Of a DNA stretch of 64,000 nt, positions 42,484-50,383 are shown piece after piece. The notes under the pieces were generated by a model, which did not search any database, was not told where the DNA came from, and saw nothing but the letters and a program-made list of their open reading frames with translations. This stretch comes from Amnibacterium setariae (GTDB lineage: Bacteria; Actinomycetota; Actinomycetes; Actinomycetales; Microbacteriaceae), in contig NZ_QXTG01000001.1 of assembly GCF_003581425.1 (NCBI RefSeq), forward strand, positions 310,001 to 374,000. The letters are read 5' to 3'. The first letter of the stretch is position 1; the number at the start of each line of letters is the position of its first letter. A program made the position numbers and the translations under genes.

Positions 42484-43119
42484 ATGAGCGACGAGCACGA
42501 CGACCGCCCGAGCGAGCGGACGACCGCGGTGGCAGCGGGAGGGGACGCTCGCCTGTCCTCGCCGCGGACCGACGCCGCGGTGGAGCGCGACCGCGCCCTG
42601 GCGCGCGAGCGCGAGCAGTTCTCCGGCATGCGCTTCTTCCTCGGCTTCTTCGGCTGGCTCACCGCGACCGGCCTCACGGTGCTGCTGCTCGCGGTCGTCA
42701 GCGCGATCGCCGCGCTGGCGGGCGTGCAGGACGCCGCCGGTTCGCAGCCGTCCGCGGTCGGGATCGGCGGCGCGATCGTGCTGCTCGTGGTGCTGCTGAT
42801 CGCCTACTTCTGCGGCGGCTACGTCGCCGGCCGCATGGCGCGCTTCAGCGGCCTCAAGCAGGGGATCGCCGTGTGGCTGTGGGCGGTGATCGTCGCGGTC
42901 GTCCTCGGCGTCGTCGGCGCGATCGCCGGTGCGCAGTCCGGCGTCGTGAACCAGCTCGGCAGCGTCGCGCAGCTGCCGTTCTCCTCCTCGCAGCTCACCG
43001 TGGGCGGCATCGTGAGCGCGCTCGCCGTGCTCGTCGTCACGCTGATCGGCGCCCTGCTCGGCGGCCTCGCCGGCATGCGGTACCACCGCCGGGTCGATCG
43101 GGCCGGCGCCGCCGCCTGA
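42484..43119 (+). CDS. Integral membrane protein, four TM helices
   Basis: A 211-residue protein: hydrophilic N-terminus to about residue 45, then TM segments about 48-80 (RFFLGFFGWLTATGLTVLLLAVVSAIA in outline), 93-118, 126-147 and 176-198. The FCGGYVAGRMARFSGLKQGIAVWLWA loop resembles the YrzE/TIGR04086-like families of unknown function. ATG lies 6 nt after a TACGGT -10 (42472-42477), so the mRNA is probably leaderless. The gap 42261-42483 upstream holds nothing else recognised. Confidence 0.8.
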   Translation: MSDEHDDRPSERTTAVAAGGDARLSSPRTDAAVERDRALAREREQFSGMRFFLGFFGWLTATGLTVLLLAVVSAIAALAGVQDAAGSQPSAVGIGGAIVLLVVLLIAYFCGGYVAGRMARFSGLKQGIAVWLWAVIVAVVLGVVGAIAGAQSGVVNQLGSVAQLPFSSSQLTVGGIVSALAVLVVTLIGALLGGLAGMRYHRRVDRAGAAA

Positions 43120-43228
43120 GGCGGAACCCCGCCGGGCGCGCCGGTCGGCGTGACACCGCGGCGCCCGGCGGACATCCCCGATCGACGGCTCCTCTTCGGG
43201 CGCCGGACCGCGACGGAGGGGATGCACC

Positions 43229-44434
43229 ATGTGGAGCCGACGGATCGACGGAGGCGGGCGCGCCGCCCGGGGCGCGGGGGCCGTCCTCACGACCGCGACG
43301 CTCGTGACGGGCCTGCTCGTGGGCGCCGCGAGCGGCGCGGAGGCCGCGGCGCGCGTGGACCCGGATGCGCCGTACCGGCAGTGCGCGGACTCGGCGATCG
43401 CGACGACGGTGCTGGCCGATCCCGAGGGGTCCGGCGCGGGGCAGCGGCTGGCGCACATCGTCTTCGAGAACACGGGCCGGTCCGTGTGCCGGCTGGCCGG
43501 CGCGCCCGGCGTCAGCCTCGTGAGCGGCGGGGACGGGACGCGGATCGGTGAACCCGCGGACCGTCGGCAGCAGGGCGTGCCGGTGCAGGTGATGCTGCGT
43601 CCCGGCGACGCGGCCCGCGCCGACCTGCAGTACACCGCGGTCGACGAGGGCGGCGGCCCGTTCGACCGCGCCTGCCGGGCGGAGCGCGCCGACGGCTACC
43701 GCATCTCCCCGCCGCACTCCTTCCGCGCCGTCTTCGTCGCGGCGCCGCAGTGGGCGTGCGCCTCGTCGGTGCACTGGGGCGTCGCCGGCTACGTCGACAC
43801 GAATCCGGTGGGCGAGGCGAACGGCACCCGCGGGTGCGTCAACAGCCGGACCGTGCCGGCCGGCGCGGTCGTCGGTGCGACGGTGGACGTCGACCGCGAC
43901 GGGCTCCAGGACACGCAGTTCACCGCTGCGGTGGGCGACCGCCGGGTCTATGGCGTCCGCACGGGCGCGGGCGGCGTCGTCACCGTCACCGACCCGCTGC
44001 GCGGGGTCGGCGTGCACGGCGGCTGGACCGCGAACCTCGACAGCGCGGGCGGCACCATCACCGTGCTCGACGATCAGCGCACCGCGAGGCTCTACGCGTT
44101 CCGGGGCTGCCGCTTCGTCGCCACGACGCATCGCGACGGCGGCGCCTACGCGTTCACGATCGGTGCGAGGACGGGGTCCGGCACGGGCGTCGCGTGCAAC
44201 GACCGGAACGGCGGCACGCTCCTCGTGCGGGCCGGCCTGCGCGCCCGCAGCGGCGGCCGCTTCGACGTCTCATGGACGCTCGTCGACGTCAGCGCCGACG
44301 GCCGCACCGCCGTGCAGCGGAAGGACTCGAAGGAGGTGCGCTGGGCCGGGCTGAAGGCCTCGGACCCGAGGGTCGCGCAGGCTCGCGCGAGCTCGTGCGA
44401 CGCCCTGCTCCGCGTCGAGGCCCGACAGGACTGA
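43229..44434 (+). CDS. Secreted DUF4232 protein
   Basis: A 401-residue exported protein. The N-terminus has a twin-Arg start (MWSRRIDGGGRAARG) and hydrophobic core ending GAASGAEAAA; Sec export is more likely because the pair lacks the full Tat motif. DUF4232 features: CADSAIATTVLADPEGSGAGQRLAHIVFENTGRSVCRLAGAPGVSL and the beta-sandwich that follows. The second half is a separate beta-rich region with Cys pairs (GCVNS, RGCRF, VACND, SSCDALL) and a VDVDRDGLQDTQF sequence like EF-hand/FG-GAP calcium loops. Function unknown. Confidence 0.75.
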   Translation: MWSRRIDGGGRAARGAGAVLTTATLVTGLLVGAASGAEAAARVDPDAPYRQCADSAIATTVLADPEGSGAGQRLAHIVFENTGRSVCRLAGAPGVSLVSGGDGTRIGEPADRRQQGVPVQVMLRPGDAARADLQYTAVDEGGGPFDRACRAERADGYRISPPHSFRAVFVAAPQWACASSVHWGVAGYVDTNPVGEANGTRGCVNSRTVPAGAVVGATVDVDRDGLQDTQFTAAVGDRRVYGVRTGAGGVVTVTDPLRGVGVHGGWTANLDSAGGTITVLDDQRTARLYAFRGCRFVATTHRDGGAYAFTIGARTGSGTGVACNDRNGGTLLVRAGLRARSGGRFDVSWTLVDVSADGRTAVQRKDSKEVRWAGLKASDPRVAQARASSCDALLRVEARQD

Positions 44435-44583
44435 CCCCGGCACCGCGGACCCTCCCGCACCGGCGCGCTCCGGCGCGGGAGGCCGCGTCCGCACACCGGA
44501 GCCCCTGGCACCGCTTCGGGGAGTGCCGTTCGCGGCCGGCGCCGGAGCAGAGTGTGCCGCGACGGCGGGGACGGAGGACGACC

Positions 44584-45855
44584 ATGCGGGACGGGCGGCG
44601 GACGGCGGCGCACCTCGTCGCCGCGCTCGCGGTCGTCGGCGTGCTCGCCCTGACCGCCTGCAGCGGTCCGCCCGCGCTGCCGCCTGCGCCGAGCCCGACC
44701 CGGAGCGCGACGCCGGACCCCCTCGCCGCGGAGCGCCCGGTCGTCGCCGAGGCCCGGCTCGCCCTCGAGCAGTACGACTACGGCCGAGCGGGCGAGCTGC
44801 TCGCCCCGCTGCGATCGGCCGAGGCCGGCCGGCTGGCGGCCGAGGTGCGGACCCGCGAGGCGACGGCCGTGCGATGGCACGACGACTCCCGGATCAGCCA
44901 CCTCTTCTTCCACAGCCTGATCGTCGACCCGCGTCGCGCGTTCGACGGCGACGCGGACGCCGCCGGGTACGACGACTACATGGTCACGGCCGTCGAGTTC
45001 GACCGGATCCTGCGCTCCCTGCACGCGCGGGGGTTCGTCCTCGTCAGCCCGCACGACGTCGCCGCCGTCGACGACCGCGGGCGGATGCGGTACCGGCCGA
45101 TCCTGCTGCCGCGCGGGAGGACGCCGATCGTCCTCTCGCAGGACGACGTGGACTACTACCGCTACGAGCGCGGCGACGGCCTGGCCGAGGACCTCACCCT
45201 GCGGAACGGCCGGGTCGTCAGCACCTACCGCGACGGCACGGGCGTCCACCACGGCGCCTACGACGTCGCCCCGGTCGTCGACGCCTTCGTCGAGCAGCAC
45301 CCGGACTTCGCGTACCACGGCCACAAGGGCGTGCTCGCGGTCACCGGCTACGAGGGCGTGCTCGGGTACCGCACCTCGCCGACCGCCGACGCGCGGAACC
45401 CGCATCGCGCCCGCGACCGCGCGGCGGCGTCCCGCGTGGCGACGGCCCTGAAGGCGGAGGGGTGGGAGTTCGCCTCCCACAGCTGGGGCCACATCGACGA
45501 CACGACGGCGTCGGTCGGGTCCCTGCAGCGGGACAGCGCCCGATGGGACGCGGAGGTGCGGCCGATCGTCGGGAGGACCGACCTCTACGTCTACCCGTTC
45601 GGCGCGGACATCGGCGGCGTCGCGCCCTACTCGGGACCGAAGTACCGCCTGCTCGAGCAGCACGGGTTCCGGTACTTCTTCCCGATCGACGCGACCACCA
45701 CGCACTGGCAGCAGCTGCACGGCTCGTCGCTCCGCCAGGCGCGGATCGACGTTGACGGCATCCGCCTCCGCGAGGCCGTGGCCCGGCGCCGGTCCGTGCT
45801 CGACGCGTTCTTCGACCCGCGGGCCGTCTTCGACCACCGTCGGCCCCGCCGCTAG
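44584..45855 (+). CDS. Polysaccharide deacetylase family lipoprotein
   Basis: A 423-residue extracellular lipoprotein: signal peptide with lipobox LTAC (Cys26), Pro/Thr linker, then a NodB-like domain. The catalytic Asp pair is SQDDVDYY (187-188) and the metal His pair HSWGH (299, 303); DLYVYPFGADIGG supplies the motif-3 region. An insert (about 190-250) between the first two motifs is longer than in classic deacetylases. It may trim N- or O-acetyl groups of wall polymers. ATG with GGAGG upstream. Convergent with the CDGSH gene. Confidence 0.9.
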   Translation: MRDGRRTAAHLVAALAVVGVLALTACSGPPALPPAPSPTRSATPDPLAAERPVVAEARLALEQYDYGRAGELLAPLRSAEAGRLAAEVRTREATAVRWHDDSRISHLFFHSLIVDPRRAFDGDADAAGYDDYMVTAVEFDRILRSLHARGFVLVSPHDVAAVDDRGRMRYRPILLPRGRTPIVLSQDDVDYYRYERGDGLAEDLTLRNGRVVSTYRDGTGVHHGAYDVAPVVDAFVEQHPDFAYHGHKGVLAVTGYEGVLGYRTSPTADARNPHRARDRAAASRVATALKAEGWEFASHSWGHIDDTTASVGSLQRDSARWDAEVRPIVGRTDLYVYPFGADIGGVAPYSGPKYRLLEQHGFRYFFPIDATTTHWQQLHGSSLRQARIDVDGIRLREAVARRRSVLDAFFDPRAVFDHRRPRR

Positions 45856-45858
45856 CGG

Positions 45859-46083
45859 TCAGTCCTCGGCGGGCTCCTCCGGCTCGGTGACGAAGCCGAT
45901 GACCTTGTGCGTGCCGTCGCAGTAGGGCTTGATCGTCGACTTGCCGCAGCGGCACAGCGCGACGGTGCGGCGCCGCCGGGGCAGCGGGGCGCCGTCGGGC
46001 CCGACGATCTCGACGGGGCCGCGGACGAGCAGCGGGCCGTTCGGGTAGGCGACGATCCGTACGGGCTCCTCCCGCTCAGGCAT
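45859..46083 (-). CDS. CDGSH iron-sulfur domain protein
   Basis: A 74-residue protein with one CDGSH motif: Cys44-x-Cys46, ...PYCDGTH with Cys55 and His59, the 3-Cys/1-His ligands of a 2Fe-2S cluster as in mitoNEET. The N-terminal PVRIVAYPNGPLLVRGPVEIVGPDG is the usual bacterial beta-strand preamble. Its start overlaps the end of the upstream haem-oxygenase-like gene by 8 bp, so they are co-translated. Confidence 0.93.
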   Translation of the reverse strand: MPEREEPVRIVAYPNGPLLVRGPVEIVGPDGAPLPRRRRTVALCRCGKSTIKPYCDGTHKVIGFVTEPEEPAED

Positions 46084-47155
46084 CGGTGCTCCCGGCGTCG
46101 GGCAGCGGGCTGCGGAGGGAGGACGCGCCCGCGCCCCACCGCTCGAGCATGTGCGCGGCCGGCCAGCCGTCGACGGTGAGCGAGGCGGCGGCGCCGAACA
46201 GGACGTCGTCGAGCAGGGCGGGCTCGCCCTCGACCAGGCCGCCGGCGAGGTCGCGCGCGGCGATCTGCTCGTGCACCGCGTCCGCCTCCACGTGCTCGTC
46301 GAAGTACCAGGTGGTCTCCTCGCCGAAGCCGAGCCGGCGGAACCCGTTGCCGTACAGGCGGCTCGGCACGGCCGACGTCATCTCATAGGCGGCGAGGTGC
46401 CCGACGAGGGCGCCGCGCAGCCGCCGGTTGATCGCGAACAACGACATCATGTTGACCGAGGTCAGGGTCACGGCCGGCACGAGGTCGATGTAGGCCCCGT
46501 ACGCGTCGTCGAGGCCGAGCGACCGCAGGGTGCGCGCGTAGATGCTCGAGTGCACGCGGCCGGGCCGGCCGCCGCCGTACTCGTCGGACTGGATCTCGAC
46601 CAGCGCCGCCTTGGCCCGGCCCGTGAGCCGCGGGATGCCCCAGGAGTGCGGGTCCGCCTCCTTCAGCGTGTAGATCGAGCGCTGCACCAGGAACTCGCGG
46701 GCCTGCTCGAGGGTCGCCTTGCGCGCGAGCCAGCGGGACAGGCTGGGGCCCGAGTCCGCGCTCGTCAGCGCGAAGAGGGTCGCGGCGACGTCGCCGGCGG
46801 ACGTCGAGGCGGGCCGCTCGGGCATCGGCACCGCCGCGCGGATCGCGGCCTCGAAGGGCCGCTCGATCCGGATGCGCGCGGCGTTCAGCTCCGGCGACCA
46901 CTCGAGGTCCTCCGCGACGCCCTCGATGCCGCCGAAGTGGAGCTCGTAGAGGCAGAAGAGCGCGAGCTGCAGGTCCTCGTCGAGCAGGACGTCCGGGGTG
47001 GCGGCGAGGGCCTCGTCGACCGCCGCGACCACGCCGGCCTCGGCCGCGGGGTCCGTGAGCGCGGCGAGGACGGCCTCGCCGGCGGGTCCCCGGGGCGTCG
47101 GCGGGGCCATGGGCCGCTGCTGCACGGCGGCGTCCTCGAGCAACTGGGCAGGCAC
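46076..47155 (-). CDS. Iron-containing redox enzyme family protein (haem-oxygenase-like diiron fold)
   Basis: A 359-residue protein of the haem-oxygenase-like diiron oxidase (HDO) superfamily. Candidate metal ligands are in LYELHFGGIEGVAEDLEW (Glu/His), ALVEIQSDEYGGG (Glu, Asp/Glu) and EHVEADAVHE (Glu-x3-Asp/His-Glu). HDO members oxidise fatty acids, nitrogen compounds or act in metal uptake. GTG 47155 is 6 nt after TACAGT (47162-47167, minus strand), so the mRNA is probably leaderless. Pairing with a CDGSH protein suggests electron supply to the diiron site. Confidence 0.85.
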   Translation of the reverse strand: MPAQLLEDAAVQQRPMAPPTPRGPAGEAVLAALTDPAAEAGVVAAVDEALAATPDVLLDEDLQLALFCLYELHFGGIEGVAEDLEWSPELNAARIRIERPFEAAIRAAVPMPERPASTSAGDVAATLFALTSADSGPSLSRWLARKATLEQAREFLVQRSIYTLKEADPHSWGIPRLTGRAKAALVEIQSDEYGGGRPGRVHSSIYARTLRSLGLDDAYGAYIDLVPAVTLTSVNMMSLFAINRRLRGALVGHLAAYEMTSAVPSRLYGNGFRRLGFGEETTWYFDEHVEADAVHEQIAARDLAGGLVEGEPALLDDVLFGAAASLTVDGWPAAHMLERWGAGASSLRSPLPDAGSTDA

Positions 47156-47445
47156 CGCTGCACTGTAGGCGGGCCGGCTGCGCGTCGGGCCCGGCTGCGG
47201 ACGCTCGGATGCGGCGCGCTCGCGACAGTCCCCGACCAGGGGCCTCGGCGGCGCCGCTCGCCGGGAATCGGCTGTGGATCCGTCCCGCCGCGCCGGTGCC
47301 CGGTTGCGCACGGGCCGGACCGCCCGTCTGTCCGGCAGGAAAAGGTGCTCGGATCCCCCGAAGACGGGCTTCACGAGGGGTTTCCTCGGGCCTGGAATCG
47401 TTCGCACGCACTGACGGGGCGCCCGGGTCCGGGGAGGGGGACGGC

Positions 47446-48708
47446 ATGACGACCACCGGCTGGACCGACGCGGCGTCCTCCGCACCGCGAGCTCGGATCG
47501 GCGGGATCGTGCGGCGCACCTTCGACGCCCTCTCGACCGACGAGGCGCGGGTGGTGCTCGAGGTGCGACCCGACCCGGTCGCGACGATCCGGCGCTCGGG
47601 GGCGAATCCCTACCGGGTCCTCTGCTTCGGCGGCGGCGTCCTCCGGGGAGCCGGGCTGCGGGACCACGAGTCGGGCCTGCCCGGTCGGCTCGCGGACCGG
47701 GTGACGGCGCGCACGGGCCGCGCCGTCCAGCTCGACGTGGTCGTCGAGTCCGAGCCGACGAAGCCCGCCGCCCTCGCGGGGCTGGCCGGGCTCCGGCTCC
47801 GTCGCTACGACGCCGTCGTGATCGTGCTCGGCGACGACGGGGGCCAGCAGCCCCTCGACCAGTGGCGCGGCGCCGTCGTCGGGCTCACCCGCCTCCTCGT
47901 CACCGAGACCTGCCCGACCGCCGGTCTCTTCGTCTACGAGTCCGGTCGGGCGGTGGCGGACCCCGTCGCGGCCTACCGCGCCGCGCGGTCCGTCGGCCAC
48001 GCCGCGCGTCGGGTCGAGGTGACGGAGGAGGTCTGCTCCCTGACCGGTCGCGTGCGGTTCGCGGAGCTCCGCCCGATCCTCGGGGCGCAGCAGCCGGCCG
48101 GCCGTTTCTCGGACACCGCCTGGGACGACTGGGCCGACTTCGTCGCGGGCCGCCTCGAGCCCGCGTTCGCCGCGGTCGACGGCGCCGGCGACGAGTCGCC
48201 GCGCGCGTTCCGGAACCGCCCGCAGCACGAGGCGTTCCGGCAGCGCGCCGTCGACGCCCTCCGCCTCCGCCGCGGGGAGCGCGACCTCGTGCTCGACAAG
48301 GAGGTCGAGGCCGTCCGCAGCCGGTACCGCGTCCGCGGCGCGGCCTTCACCGTGATCGACGGCGCCGCGCAGTGGTCGAAGGCCTCGACCCGGGACGAGC
48401 TGCTCGTGATCCCGCGCGAGGCGGGCCTCTGCCACATCGCCGTCGGCACCGACGAGCTGACGCTCGTCAACGACACCCTGCTGGACGGCAGGACGAGGAA
48501 CGCCCCGCTCGTGCAGGGGCCGGCCGGCATCCGGTTCTACGCGGGCTACCCGGTGCACTCGCCCGACGGGTACCGGATCGGCATGGTCTGCATCTACGGC
48601 ACGAACCCCCGGACGTTCCGGCCGAGCGAGCTCGAAGGGCTGCGCGACGCCGCGGCGCGGGTCGAGCAGCACCTGTGGAACGAGGCGCTGCGCAGCCGCA
48701 CGATCTGA
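47446..48708 (+). CDS. SGNH-like plus GAF domain fusion protein
   Basis: A 420-residue protein of unknown role. Residues about 55-230 look like an SGNH/GDSL hydrolase fold (YRVLCFGGGVLRGAGL...LRRYDAVVIVLGDDG), but the nucleophile position of 'FGDS' reads FGGG (61-64), so the esterase Ser is missing. Residues about 255-415 are a GAF domain: RQRAVDALRLRRGERDLVLDKEVEAVRSRYRVRGAAFTVID, IPREAGLCHIAV, FYAGYPVHSPDGYRIGMVCIYG and PRTFRPSELEGLRDAAARVE. Probably a sensor. ATG with GGGGAGGGGG. The 290-bp upstream gap holds its promoter but no clear site. Confidence 0.75.
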   Translation: MTTTGWTDAASSAPRARIGGIVRRTFDALSTDEARVVLEVRPDPVATIRRSGANPYRVLCFGGGVLRGAGLRDHESGLPGRLADRVTARTGRAVQLDVVVESEPTKPAALAGLAGLRLRRYDAVVIVLGDDGGQQPLDQWRGAVVGLTRLLVTETCPTAGLFVYESGRAVADPVAAYRAARSVGHAARRVEVTEEVCSLTGRVRFAELRPILGAQQPAGRFSDTAWDDWADFVAGRLEPAFAAVDGAGDESPRAFRNRPQHEAFRQRAVDALRLRRGERDLVLDKEVEAVRSRYRVRGAAFTVIDGAAQWSKASTRDELLVIPREAGLCHIAVGTDELTLVNDTLLDGRTRNAPLVQGPAGIRFYAGYPVHSPDGYRIGMVCIYGTNPRTFRPSELEGLRDAAARVEQHLWNEALRSRTI

Positions 48709-48720
48709 GCCGCGGCTCGG

Positions 48721-49089
48721 TCAGACCGTGACGAGCGTGGCGGCGACGGCGTCCAGCGCTCCCGGGACGAGCGCGTAGTACGCCCAGGTGCCGCGCTTGG
48801 AGCGCGTCAGGAAGCCGGCGTCGACGAGCACCTTGAGGTGGTGGCTCACCGTCGGCTGCGCGAGGCCGAGCGGTTCCGTGAGGTCGCAGACGCACGCCTC
48901 CCCGCCGTCGTGCGCGGCGATCATCGAGACGAGTCGGAGGCGCACGGGATCGGCGAGCGCCTTCAGCACCAGGGCGAGGTCGCGTGCTCCGCGCTCGTCG
49001 ATCGCCTCCCGGGTCAACGAGGCGCAGCTGTCGCCGATGCAGCACGCCGCGCTGGTCGACGCGGTGATCGGCAGCTCCATCAGCGGCAT
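48721..49089 (-). CDS. ArsR-family metalloid-responsive repressor
   Basis: A 122-residue winged-helix repressor. The metal site is ACVCDLT (Cys66, Cys68) at the start of the recognition region, as in As(III)/Sb(III) ArsR; an additional N-terminal CC....C (Cys16, Cys17, Cys22) could contribute a third thiol. DNA-binding segment: LGLAQPTVSHHLKVLVDAGFL. Divergent from the arsenate reductase gene, with interleaved inverted repeats between. Expected to release DNA on binding arsenite or antimonite. Confidence 0.92.
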   Translation of the reverse strand: MPLMELPITASTSAACCIGDSCASLTREAIDERGARDLALVLKALADPVRLRLVSMIAAHDGGEACVCDLTEPLGLAQPTVSHHLKVLVDAGFLTRSKRGTWAYYALVPGALDAVAATLVTV

Positions 49090-49097
49090 GGTCCGAC

Positions 49098-49134
49098 CAT
49101 AGACATCGATGAACGTCTATGTCTATGGTTCATC
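49098..49134. promoter_or_regulatory. ArsR operator region
   Basis: Two interleaved inverted repeats: CATAGAC (49098-49104) / GTCTATG (49115-49121) and GATGAAC (49108-49114) / GTTCATC (49128-49134). Unusually AT-richer than the surroundings, located between the divergent arsR and arsC starts. Confidence 0.7.
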
Positions 49135-49158
49135 GACATCCATCGATGGAGGAGAGCC

Positions 49159-49563
49159 ATGAACGACGAGCGTCCGTCGATCCTGTTCGTCTGCGTGCAC
49201 AACGCCGGCAGGTCCCAGATGGCGGCCGGGTTCGCCCGCGAGCTCGGGGGCGAACGGGTGCAGGTGCTGTCCGCAGGGAGCGAGCCCGCGGACCGGATCA
49301 ATCCCGTCGCCGTCGAGGCCATGGCGGAGGTCGGGATCGACATCACCGGGACGCAGCCGCGGGTGCTCGCGGTCGACGACGTGCGCGCCTCCGACGTCGT
49401 CATCACCATGGGATGCGGCGACGCCTGCCCCGTCTTCCCGGGCAAGCGCTACGAGGACTGGGAGCTGACCGACCCGGCCGGGCGGCCGCTCGAGCAGGTC
49501 CGGCCGATCCGCGACGAGATCCGCGGCCGCGTCGAGGCCCTGCTGGAGGGCCTCCGCGGCTGA
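49159..49563 (+). CDS. arsC: Arsenate reductase, low-molecular-weight phosphatase type
   Basis: A 134-residue enzyme of the LMW protein tyrosine phosphatase fold, reducing arsenate to arsenite. The P-loop is FVCVHNAGRSQMAAG (Cys12-x5-Arg18-Ser), and the VVITMGCGDACPVFPGKRYEDWEL segment supplies further Cys residues (about 92 and 96) and the general acid region, as in thioredoxin- or mycothiol-linked ArsC. ATG with GGAGGAGAG upstream. No arsenite exporter is present within the window. Confidence 0.9.
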   Translation: MNDERPSILFVCVHNAGRSQMAAGFARELGGERVQVLSAGSEPADRINPVAVEAMAEVGIDITGTQPRVLAVDDVRASDVVITMGCGDACPVFPGKRYEDWELTDPAGRPLEQVRPIRDEIRGRVEALLEGLRG

Positions 49564-49592
49564 CGACCCCGATCGACGGGAGGAGGTGACCC

Positions 49593-49634
49593 GTGGACGA
49601 CCAGACCTGCTGCGGCGGCACCGGCTGCTGCTGA
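49593..49634 (+). CDS. Candidate 13-residue cysteine-rich peptide downstream of arsC
   Basis: GTG at 49593 opens VDDQTCCGGTGCC followed by TGA. A very strong Shine-Dalgarno, GGAGGAGGTGA, lies 4 nt before it, better than for most genes here, and the frame begins 29 bp after the arsC stop on the same strand. Two vicinal Cys pairs separated by GGTG would suit arsenite or other soft-metal binding. No further gene can use this ribosome site. Function and expression are inference; the peptide family is not one I can name. Confidence 0.55.
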   Translation: MDDQTCCGGTGCC

Positions 49635-49706
49635 CCCGAAGGGCGCCCTCGGCGAGGAACCGGCCGGGGGCGTTCGGGTCGCGCGTGCTCCGGCGCGCCG
49701 CTCGGA

Positions 49707-50321
49707 TCAGCGCGCGTCGCTCCGGCCGCCCAGCACTCGGGCGCCGAGCTCGGACCGCAGCAGCATCGACGCCGCGTCGTCCACGATGCGCTCGCCCTGC
49801 TCACGGCTGACGCGACCGGTCGTGACGAGCGCGGCCGCGCCCTGGACGGCCGCCGCGAAGACGAGTCCGAAGCGCTCGCCGTCGACGGGGTGGGGAGGGG
49901 TCGTGGACCCCTTGGCCAGCGCGTCGCCGAGGACGTCGAACATCCGGCCCGCCGCGTCGGCCACGGCGGGGGTCGACCCGGTCGTCTTCATGGAGAACAT
50001 CAGCTCCATCAGCGCCGCGTCGTCGACCGCGAAGCCGACGTAGGCGCGCGCGAGCCGGTGGAACCGGTCCTCGAACGACCGCCCCGCCTCCCGCGCGGCA
50101 CGGAGGCGCTCGGTGAGGCGGTCGAAGCCCTGCACCGCGAGCGCATCGAGCAGCGCCTGCCGGTCGATGAAGTGGCTGCGGGGCGCCCCGTGACTCACGC
50201 CGGCCTCGCGGGCGAGCTCTCGGAGGGACAGGGCGTCCGCGCCGCGCTCGCGCACGACCGCCTCCGCGCGTTCGAGCAGCACCGCGCGCAGGTTGCCGTG
50301 GTGGAACGGCTGCGACGTCAC
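49707..50321 (-). CDS. TetR-family regulator (WHG-type C-terminal domain)
   Basis: A 204-residue regulator. HTH: LLERAEAVVRERGADALSLRELAREAGVSHGAPRSHFIDRQALLDALAV; C-terminal: LARAYVGFAVDDAALMELMFSMK and FGLVFAAAVQGAAALVTTGRVSREQGERIVDDAASML. GTG 50321 is 6 nt from TAGTCT on the minus strand (50328-50333). It is divergent from an SDR gene and a perfect CTAGACA palindrome lies over the SDR promoter, so it probably controls that gene. Confidence 0.88.
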   Translation of the reverse strand: MTSQPFHHGNLRAVLLERAEAVVRERGADALSLRELAREAGVSHGAPRSHFIDRQALLDALAVQGFDRLTERLRAAREAGRSFEDRFHRLARAYVGFAVDDAALMELMFSMKTTGSTPAVADAAGRMFDVLGDALAKGSTTPPHPVDGERFGLVFAAAVQGAAALVTTGRVSREQGERIVDDAASMLLRSELGARVLGGRSDAR

Positions 50322-50358
50322 ACGGACAGACTAGCGGGAACTAGACGTTGCCAACTTT

Positions 50359-50376
50359 CTAGACAGTGTCTAGTGT
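50359..50376 (+). promoter_or_regulatory. TetR operator overlapping the SDR -10 box
   Basis: CTAGACA-G-TGTCTAG (50359-50373) is a perfect 15-bp palindrome. Its right arm overlaps the -10 TAGTGT (50371-50376), which is 7 nt from the SDR ATG. Confidence 0.7.
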
Positions 50377-50383
50377 CTCCGGC

